From Tuberibacillus sp. Marseille-P3662 (GTDB lineage Bacteria; Bacillota; Bacilli; Bacillales; Sporolactobacillaceae): DNA of 64,000 nucleotides. The notes below the pieces were generated by a model. The model was not told the DNA's origin. It searched no databases and saw nothing but the letters and a program-made list of their open reading frames with translations. This document shows, piece after piece, positions 58,576 through 64,000 of this stretch (within the stretch, counting starts at the first letter, position 1; each line of letters opens with the position of its first letter). The stretch lies in the NCBI RefSeq assembly GCF_900178005.1, contig NZ_FXBS01000005.1, positions 426,507 to 490,506 of the forward strand, in the 5' to 3' direction. The translations under genes were made by a program, and so were the position numbers.

Positions 58576-58611
58576 CAATCCGGACTTGGAATAAAGCCCG
58601 GATTGTTTTAT
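58576..58611. terminator. bidirectional terminator
   Basis: CAATCCGG (58576-58583) pairs with CCGGATTG (58598-58605), followed by TTTTAT. Between the coiled-coil gene and the convergent GntP gene. Confidence 0.65.
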
Positions 58612-58653
58612 ATTACAGTAGGACTGCGTATTGCTTAATGTTCTTCGAGTTAT

Positions 58654-60021
58654 TTATACGATGGCATTACCGACAAGGATCAGCACAAGAGAAACTAACC
58701 ATGCTAGGGTTGTCGGTACAGACCATGTTATCAATTGTTCTTTTGTATCTTTAATGCCAAGCATCCGATTTAGCACCCAGAATAAGCTATCATTGAAGTA
58801 AGAGAATACAAGAGACCCGAGTGTTGCAGCAAGAGCGGCAAGCACTAAGTTTACATCCGTCCCTGCAAGAATCGGCGCTGAAATAGAGGCGGCTGTAATC
58901 ATCGCGACAGTACCGCTTCCTTGGATGATGCGGACAAGACTTGAAATCATAAATGGTAATAGAATGAGTGGGATTGAGGTACCTGCAATGGCCTCTGCAA
59001 TATAATCCCCTGAACCGCTCTCACGCAGAACATTTCCCAACGCTCCGCCGGCACCGGTTACGAGCAAAATAATACCTGCTGATTGAATGCCTTCTTCCAT
59101 CCGTTCAAGGGCTTCCGAGCGCTTGACATGGCTGATTAAACCATATATGGCGAAAATAACACCAAGACCGACGGCAATGACCGGAGAACCGAAGAATTTA
59201 AGATAATCAAAGATGCCACCTTCAAATCCTAATGCTGATACAAAAGTCTTAATAAAGATTAGGATGATTGGTATGACAATGGGCATGATGGAACGGAATA
59301 AAGAAGGCAAGTCTTTTTGTTCTTCTTGATTAATAAATGCACTAAACGTTGGCGGCTGATCAGGGCGTTCCCAATCAAGCCCGGACTCATCAGGAATTTG
59401 GTAGATTTTATTCCCTAGCCATTTGGCATAAAGCACACCGACGATAATTAATGGAATGGAAAAAATCAATCCCCAGAGTATCATTTGACCAACGTCAATC
59501 CCAAAAATGCCTGCAACCCCCAGCGGACCGGGCGTTGGCGGAACTAAAGAGTGGGTTACAACAAGTCCTGTCCCGAGTGCAACACCGAGTGCAACAACGG
59601 ATTTACCTGTTTTTCTGGAAACCGCTTTCACTAGAGGTGTCAAAATAACAAACGCAGAGTCAACATAAATCGGAATTGACACAATATAGCCCGTTATAGC
59701 CATTGCCCATTCTTCACGACGTTTTCCGAGCCACTTGATAAAAGTAAAAGCAAGTCGCTCAGAGGCATGTGATACTTCTAAAATGCGTCCAAGCATAACC
59801 CCAAAACCAATGACAATGCCAATAGAACTGAGTGTTCCGCCGAATCCAGAGGTTATCGCTGAAACGACATCAGGGGGAGTCATTCCCCCGATGAGGCCCG
59901 TAAGAGCACCAGCGATGATGAGTGCAACAAAAGCATGAATCTTAGTTCGGGTGACCAATAGGATTAATGCTAAGACCCCGATGACAAGACCAAGAATCAT
60001 TTGACCACCTGAAGCTTCCAT
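58654..60021 (-). CDS. GntP-family acid sugar permease
   Basis: Membrane proton symporter of the gluconate permease family, 455 residues: ALTGLIGGMTPPDVVSAITS, GFGVMLGRILEVSHASERLA, HSLVPPTPGPLGVAGIFGID and the GSGTVAMITAASI segment. GGGGGG lies nine bases before ATG 60021 on the minus strand. It ends the operon that begins with the acid-sugar kinase, so it most likely imports D-threonate, D-erythronate or a similar four-carbon acid. Confidence 0.93.
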   Translation of the reverse strand: MEASGGQMILGLVIGVLALILLVTRTKIHAFVALIIAGALTGLIGGMTPPDVVSAITSGFGGTLSSIGIVIGFGVMLGRILEVSHASERLAFTFIKWLGKRREEWAMAITGYIVSIPIYVDSAFVILTPLVKAVSRKTGKSVVALGVALGTGLVVTHSLVPPTPGPLGVAGIFGIDVGQMILWGLIFSIPLIIVGVLYAKWLGNKIYQIPDESGLDWERPDQPPTFSAFINQEEQKDLPSLFRSIMPIVIPIILIFIKTFVSALGFEGGIFDYLKFFGSPVIAVGLGVIFAIYGLISHVKRSEALERMEEGIQSAGIILLVTGAGGALGNVLRESGSGDYIAEAIAGTSIPLILLPFMISSLVRIIQGSGTVAMITAASISAPILAGTDVNLVLAALAATLGSLVFSYFNDSLFWVLNRMLGIKDTKEQLITWSVPTTLAWLVSLVLILVGNAIV

Positions 60022-60035
60022 TTCCAAAATCCCCC

Positions 60036-61061
60036 CTAATGAAATAAGTATTGTTTATTAAAAAACGGCGTGTATTTAGCCGCGGCTTTTACACATTCAA
60101 TCATACTGACTGAACTGGCAATACCCTTACCAGCAATATCAAAAGCCGTTCCGTGATCCACTGATGTTCTTAAAAACGGCAGTCCGTTAGTGATCGAAAC
60201 AGTTCGTTCAAAGTCAGCCATCTTGGCTGCGATGTGTCCCTGATCATGGTAAAGGGAAAGGACAGCGTCATATTTGCCGTTCATTGCTTGGTGGAATACT
60301 GAGTCGGCAGGCATAGGTCCAACAGCATCAATACCATCTTGCTTTGCAAGTTCAATACCAGGTGTCAGTTCATCCATTTCTTCCGTGCCAAACAGCCCAT
60401 TTTCACCTGCGTGCGGATTTAATCCCGCAACGGCGAGTTTTCGCGTTTCTAGTCCCAGTCGTTTTAATGCTTCGCTACAGCGATTAAGATAGTCGTTCAC
60501 CCTTTCCTTTGTCATCTCACTAATTGCATCTTTTAAGGGTAAATGACGTGTGAGGAAGAAGATCCTTAGCGAGTGTACTTCGAACATTGTGAGCGGATCC
60601 TCGACACCTGTGAAAGCGGAAAGCATTGCAGTGTGGTCTATATAAGAAACTTTTCCAGCTTTGAGTGATTCTTTATTAATAGGCGGTGTGGCAATTGAAC
60701 CAGCCTTGTTTTGTTGAACAAGTTCAATGGCTTTTTTAATATATTCATAGGCTGCCCGACCACACATGCCAGAAACTTTTCCAAATGCAAATCGGTCTGT
60801 TTCAATGTTATCGAGATGAATCAAGTCGATGGTTCCGTATTCAAAACGTCCTTCAGCGGGTTCATTAATGCATCTAATCTTTAAGTCGACATGAGATAGG
60901 GTTAATGCCTTTTGGAGTACAGCTTCGTTACCAATAACCACCGGTTTTGCAACACCGTAAATTTCTTTTTCGTTGAGTGTCTTAATAGTAATTTCAGGCC
61001 CGATACCGGCTGGATCCCCAATTGGAATGGCGATAATGGGTGTTTCAAGATGTTTGTTCAT
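60036..61061 (-). CDS. pdxA2: PdxA2-type 4-phospho-acid-sugar dehydrogenase
   Basis: NAD-dependent dehydrogenase of the PdxA family, 341 residues: PIIAIPIGDPAGIGPEITIK at the N-terminus, ATPPINKESLKAG, the metal-binding His in DHTAML, HAGENGLFGTEE and ALYHDQGHIAAK-type segment (LSLYHDQGHIAAK). Beside a four-carbon acid sugar kinase it is PdxA2, oxidising and decarboxylating D-threonate-4-phosphate or D-erythronate-4-phosphate to dihydroxyacetone phosphate, as described for bacterial D-threonate/D-erythronate catabolism. It overlaps the kinase gene by 17 bases. Confidence 0.9.
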   Translation of the reverse strand: MNKHLETPIIAIPIGDPAGIGPEITIKTLNEKEIYGVAKPVVIGNEAVLQKALTLSHVDLKIRCINEPAEGRFEYGTIDLIHLDNIETDRFAFGKVSGMCGRAAYEYIKKAIELVQQNKAGSIATPPINKESLKAGKVSYIDHTAMLSAFTGVEDPLTMFEVHSLRIFFLTRHLPLKDAISEMTKERVNDYLNRCSEALKRLGLETRKLAVAGLNPHAGENGLFGTEEMDELTPGIELAKQDGIDAVGPMPADSVFHQAMNGKYDAVLSLYHDQGHIAAKMADFERTVSITNGLPFLRTSVDHGTAFDIAGKGIASSVSMIECVKAAAKYTPFFNKQYLFH

Positions 61062-62376
61062 AAGAGATACGCTCCTTATTATTTAAATTATTGGACATTT
61101 TAGTTAATAAATAATGAATGCATTTGTTGAGTGATTGTTTATCACCCACCATCCCGCCTTTTGTGACAACGGGAATATTTTGAAGATAGCCTCCGATAAA
61201 ACGACCATAGGCGGCAAGTGGAAGGACTTCATCAATGAGTTCGATACCTTGGGCGCGGGCAACCGCACAGACAGAAGATGTTAAATCTCCGCCGCTTAAG
61301 AAGCAACCACCAATGGAGCCTTCGTTTTGTTGGATAATCTCACGACTAATCGCTGCTAGCCCATCTGTAATCCGTTTCGCAAGCGCCTCTTCAGAAACAT
61401 CTTCTTTTCTAGCGCGTCTTTTTAGATCTAACAGTGGCTGGCCAGGATGGTAGGTTGTTACAAGAATCATTGAATCATTCTTAATCTTGCTGGCGGCCTT
61501 TTTGACGACTGTGTCAATCTCCTCTTGCCAGTGTTCTGAATACGTTGCAAGTCTGTCAGCATTGACATAGACCGGATCAATCCTCCATTTTTTAATAAAA
61601 TAGTCCAGTTGTTGTCCCGTTAATGATGTTACGCTTCCAACCGTCGCCAATATCTTTTTCTTCATAGTGACCTGGCCAGTTGCCGTCTTGGCATAACTGG
61701 CTGATAGGGGTCCGGGGTCTACGGCAACCACCGTCTGTTCGAGCTTCGACATCACTTCCGCAATTCGATCAATTTGCTCATCGGTTACGGCATCAACAAC
61801 GATGATACGTACGCCCTCTTTGACCTTATTTTGAAGACACATTTGTAAGGCTTCGTTCCCTTGTAGGACCTCGTTTATTCCGCAGGCCGAAATGGTTTTG
61901 TCGGTTTGAGACGCAATGATTTCCGTTACTTTGGACGATCTTAAGGGAGAAATCGGATCCTTTGCTACATCTGTCTCTTGTAAGGGAACGCCTTCAACTA
62001 ATGAAAAGTTACCGATCGTAATCCGTCCTGATTCGGGGAATGCAGGCACGACAATGGCAATTGACTCAGCACCAAGGGTATCCAGCATCATGTCTAGTTC
62101 GGCTCCGATATTTCCGCGTAATGTGCTGTCAATTCGTTTACAATAAACAGAAGGGGAATGCTTTTTATGGATAAATGCCATGGCTTCAGATATACGTTTT
62201 TTGGCGACTTGGGGCTGTTCATATCTACTGTCTGTGTCTAGACAAAGAGCATCGTAATCTTCTTCTGGTAACGGTAGACCGCGAACGATGGTCGCTGTTG
62301 AAATACCTTGTTTCGACAGTTTGACTCCGGTTGCGTTAGCACCTGTCAAATCATCGGCGATGACTGCAAGTTTCAT
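61045..62376 (-). CDS. dtnK: four-carbon acid sugar kinase (DtnK/DenD, YgbK family)
   Basis: Kinase of the DUF1537 family, 443 residues. N-terminal substrate domain AVIADDLTGANATGVKLSKQ, KRIDSTLRGNIGAELD, VVPAFPESGRIT; C-terminal nucleotide domain with GGDLTSSVCAVARAQGIEL and GGYLQNIPVVTKGGMVGD. It phosphorylates D-threonate or D-erythronate at C4. AGGAAT lies upstream of the ATG on the minus strand. Order regulator, kinase, PdxA2, permease is the known arrangement; the choice between threonate and erythronate is open. Confidence 0.9.
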   Translation of the reverse strand: MKLAVIADDLTGANATGVKLSKQGISTATIVRGLPLPEEDYDALCLDTDSRYEQPQVAKKRISEAMAFIHKKHSPSVYCKRIDSTLRGNIGAELDMMLDTLGAESIAIVVPAFPESGRITIGNFSLVEGVPLQETDVAKDPISPLRSSKVTEIIASQTDKTISACGINEVLQGNEALQMCLQNKVKEGVRIIVVDAVTDEQIDRIAEVMSKLEQTVVAVDPGPLSASYAKTATGQVTMKKKILATVGSVTSLTGQQLDYFIKKWRIDPVYVNADRLATYSEHWQEEIDTVVKKAASKIKNDSMILVTTYHPGQPLLDLKRRARKEDVSEEALAKRITDGLAAISREIIQQNEGSIGGCFLSGGDLTSSVCAVARAQGIELIDEVLPLAAYGRFIGGYLQNIPVVTKGGMVGDKQSLNKCIHYLLTKMSNNLNNKERISYEQTS

Positions 62377-62409
62377 GGCCTTAATTCCTTTCTATATGGT
62401 TTGAGGTGT

Positions 62410-63165
62410 TCATCTGTATTCGATTGTGACGATATTTTCATATTCTTTGCGTTTTTCAGTAGGAAGATTATCATCTGTGATGACTCCATCGGTCGTATCA
62501 AGCGAGCAAACGTTGGCAAAAGCCCTCTGATCAAATTTACTGTGATCGGCGACAACCCAGATTTGTTGAGCGGCTTTAATCATTAATTTTTTCACGTTCG
62601 CCTTATCCATCGTTGGTGCGGATATGCCTGATTTTGTGTTAATAGCATGTGCGCCAAGGAAAAGCATATCGACTTCAATTTGTTCAAGCATGGTTTTGAC
62701 ATGGGGACCGAGAAATGATCCGATGTTTGGTTGTAAATCACCACCTGTACAAATGACCCTTGACTTCGAATCGATGAGCTCAATAGAGATTTTTACGTCG
62801 TTTGTAACAATGACGAGGTCAGCCCGACGCTTAATTAATCGGGCAATTTCAAGTGTCGTCGTTCCGGAATCTAGAATAATTTGTGCGTTTTTTGGAATGA
62901 GTTCAGCTGCGTGTCTGGCAATGTTTCTTTTGTGCTCTGTATGTTTGGACATCTTATTATGATAGGATGTTTCAGGGATTAACCGTTCTGTTGATACAGC
63001 TCCTCCATGTGAACGAATTAATTTTCCCTCTTTCTCAAGAGCTGCCAGATCTCTACGAATGGTCATCGCCGATACTTTCAAATCCTTTGCCAACGTGTCG
63101 ATTTCACCTTTTCCATTTTCCTCGATACGCGATAGAATCTTCTGCTGGCGTTCAATTTGCAGCAT
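62410..63165 (-). CDS. DeoR/GlpR-family transcriptional repressor
   Basis: 251 residues: N-terminal DeoR HTH (ERQQKILSRIEENGKGEIDT, LKVSAMTIRRDLAALEKEGK, RSHGGAV) and a C-terminal sugar-isomerase-like sensor domain (ILDSGTTTLEIARLI, VTND, FLGAHAIN, VVADHSKF). AAAGAAAGGAT precedes the ATG. Such repressors respond to phosphorylated intermediates. First gene of the acid sugar operon, 33 bases before the kinase, so it is autoregulated with its targets. Confidence 0.92.
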   Translation of the reverse strand: MLQIERQQKILSRIEENGKGEIDTLAKDLKVSAMTIRRDLAALEKEGKLIRSHGGAVSTERLIPETSYHNKMSKHTEHKRNIARHAAELIPKNAQIILDSGTTTLEIARLIKRRADLVIVTNDVKISIELIDSKSRVICTGGDLQPNIGSFLGPHVKTMLEQIEVDMLFLGAHAINTKSGISAPTMDKANVKKLMIKAAQQIWVVADHSKFDQRAFANVCSLDTTDGVITDDNLPTEKRKEYENIVTIEYR

Positions 63166-63498
63166 AGACTTAATCCTTTCTTTTGTTCGCTTCTAACAAA
63201 TGATATGTTTGTTTATGTTCACTTATGAAAGAAAATGTTCAATCAAACTTAAGTGTTTTTTAAGTTAATTAGATCAAGAATTTGTTATATGTCCTGTGAG
63301 CTATTGTTTGAAAATATTATTGAGACTGTGAGCCATTTAATTATTTTGTGTTAAAAATATTTGTTTGGGTGTTAGTCCTGAGAGATGAAAGACATCGTCA
63401 TTTTCTTTGCCGATAAAACCATGTGTGGTTTTATTTAGGATGAAGTAAGTTAAGTATATACTTATTATGAAAATACGGGATCGCTGTGAAAAAAGTTA
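63166..63498. other. gene-free AT-rich stretch before the rRNA promoters
   Basis: About 330 bases between the DeoR start and the first rRNA promoter. It must hold the promoter of the DeoR operon on the minus strand and perhaps upstream activating (UP or Fis-like) sequence for the rRNA promoters; I see no distinct element. Confidence 0.4.
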
Positions 63499-63527
63499 TT
63501 GACGCGAACAATCAATTTTGATACATT
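63499..63527 (+). promoter_or_regulatory. rRNA promoter P1
   Basis: TTGACG (63499-63504), 17-base spacer, TACATT (63522-63527), start expected at G in AAATGTCGCTTT. Confidence 0.8.
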
Positions 63528-63575
63528 AATAAATGTCGCTTTTGAAATGAAAGCCACAAAGTTATGAAAATACTA

Positions 63576-63604
63576 TTGACTTCGTTCATTAGATTTTGTA
63601 TATT
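63576..63604 (+). promoter_or_regulatory. rRNA promoter P2
   Basis: TTGACT (63576-63581), 17-base spacer, TATATT (63599-63604), start expected at G of GTCGCTTTT, 77 bases after P1. Confidence 0.8.
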
Positions 63605-63648
63605 GAATAGCGTCGCTTTTTTGAAGCAATAGCGGCAACAAAAAAATG

Positions 63649-63677
63649 TTGACATTACTTATCAGTTTTGGTACATT
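63649..63677 (+). promoter_or_regulatory. rRNA promoter P3
   Basis: TTGACA (63649-63654), 17-base spacer, TACATT (63672-63677), start expected at G in GAATGTCGCTTT, 73 bases after P2. Confidence 0.85.
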
Positions 63678-63722
63678 AATGAATGTCGCTTTCGGAGCGG
63701 TAAAAAACAAGATAAAACATTG

Positions 63723-63751
63723 TTGACACTAAAGATAACTTTTGATATACT
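63723..63751 (+). promoter_or_regulatory. rRNA promoter P4
   Basis: TTGACA (63723-63728), 17-base spacer, TATACT (63746-63751), start expected at G in GAGTCGCTTTG, 74 bases after P3. Confidence 0.85.
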
Positions 63752-63798
63752 AATTGAGTCGCTTTGACGAGAAATAGCCTTAGCGAATCGATAGATTG

Positions 63799-63815
63799 CT
63801 CTTTGAAAACTAAAC
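63799..63815 (+). promoter_or_regulatory. rRNA leader BoxA antitermination site
   Basis: TTGCTCTTTGAAAACTAA matches the BoxA element of Bacillus rRNA leaders, where the NusB/NusE complex loads. Confidence 0.75.
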
Positions 63816-63913
63816 AAAAACTCAAGCGCTGTTTGAAAGGAACCTCTTTTCAAACATAGCCAAGGGTCAAATGTTTGCAGATATTGGCTTAACAGCCAAG
63901 GATGTAAAGGAAG

Positions 63914-63968
63914 GCCGACTAACGGCGTGACGTCCTGTCACAACGTCGGCACTTGTACGTCCTATACA
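63914..63968 (+). repeat. two-hairpin RTCCT element, copy 3, in the 16S leader
   Basis: Outer stem GCCGAC (63914-63919) with GTCGGC (63945-63950); inner hairpin GTGAC-GTCCT-GTCAC (63927-63941), then AAC; second hairpin TGTAC-GTCCT-ATACA (63954-63968) ending at the 5' end of mature 16S rRNA. The inner stem is inverted in sequence relative to copies 1 and 2 but still pairs. Confidence 0.65.
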
Positions 63969-64000
63969 TCGGAGAGTTTGATCCTGGCTCAGGACGAACG
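63965..64000 (+). rRNA. 16S ribosomal RNA, 5' end only
   Basis: AGAGTTTGATCCTGGCTCAG (63973 on) is the universal start of bacterial 16S rRNA; by comparison with known 5' ends the mature RNA begins around 63965. The gene continues beyond the window. Confidence 0.97.

Overview
The window (about 41-42% GC by eye, low-GC Gram-positive signal peptides and Shine-Dalgarno sites, an RsbR-type STAS protein, a NERD protein, TPP riboswitch, intrinsic terminators nearly everywhere, BoxA-type rRNA leader) is chromosomal DNA of a member of the Bacillales, probably Bacillaceae or Sporolactobacillaceae; I cannot name the species. TTG and GTG starts are common (roughly a dozen genes), so several starts were placed by ribosome binding site rather than by the first ATG.

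Layout. 1-2040: nucleoside uptake (NupC-type) and nucleoside hydrolase. 2331-11084: an IclR regulator divergent from a seven-gene catabolic operon (3-hydroxyacyl dehydrogenase-like, AtoE transporter, zinc alcohol dehydrogenase, cyclase, double CMD-domain protein, CoA-transferase A/B, thiolase) that should end in acetyl-CoA. 11239-14729: small membrane protein, a candidate stand-alone small RNA, a LysM/3D wall protein and a secreted-protein/membrane-protein pair resembling a toxin-immunity pair. 14730-17507: a second AtoE with an amidase. 17824-25292: tiny ORFs, SDR, NERD nuclease-like, MFS and AGCS transporters, HAD phosphatase. 25399-26980: a histidine kinase that reads, after correction of one T in a T7 run, into an RsbR-like STAS protein. 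27065-28966: a 104-bp tandem repeat interrupted by a complete IS3-family element with a 4-bp target duplication. 28972-36082: GMP reductase; a 2-hydroxycarboxylate transporter / CitE-like lyase / CaiB-like CoA-transferase cassette with a GntR-FCD regulator; BCCT transporter. 36643-42943: ECF sigma plus anti-sigma, DUF2294 protein, NAD formate dehydrogenase, TPP-riboswitch-controlled TenA, SurA-like lipoprotein. 43063-50588: GntR-UTRA regulator and an ABC sugar operon with PfkB kinase, GH4 glycosidase and NagB-like deaminase. 50918-54723: ascorbate-type PTS with its EIIA only inside the PRD regulator. 55032-58157: DUF3870; a structured leader before an alpha/beta hydrolase, MLE-family enzyme and DUF3237 protein. 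58654-63165: GntP permease, PdxA2, DtnK and a DeoR regulator, the known D-threonate/D-erythronate type pathway. 63499-64000: four tandem rRNA promoters, leader and the first bases of 16S rRNA.

How it works together: this is an accessory catabolic region, a string of transporter-enzyme-regulator cassettes that feed organic acids, acid sugars and glycosides into acetyl-CoA, pyruvate and triose phosphate. Between them lie dispersed repeat families, gene remnants and one IS, signs of frequent rearrangement next to an rRNA operon.

The signals I consider least explained are non-coding: (1) a two-hairpin element with RTCCT loops and compensating stem changes, present twice inside Bacillaceae intergenic repeats and once directly at the 5' end of 16S rRNA; (2) a promoter-three hairpins-terminator small RNA gene at 11716-11869; (3) a terminator family with conserved loop and changing stems; (4) a structured leader at 55481-55567. 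The most interesting protein signals are the kinase/STAS reading-frame arrangement and the secreted-protein/membrane-protein pair.
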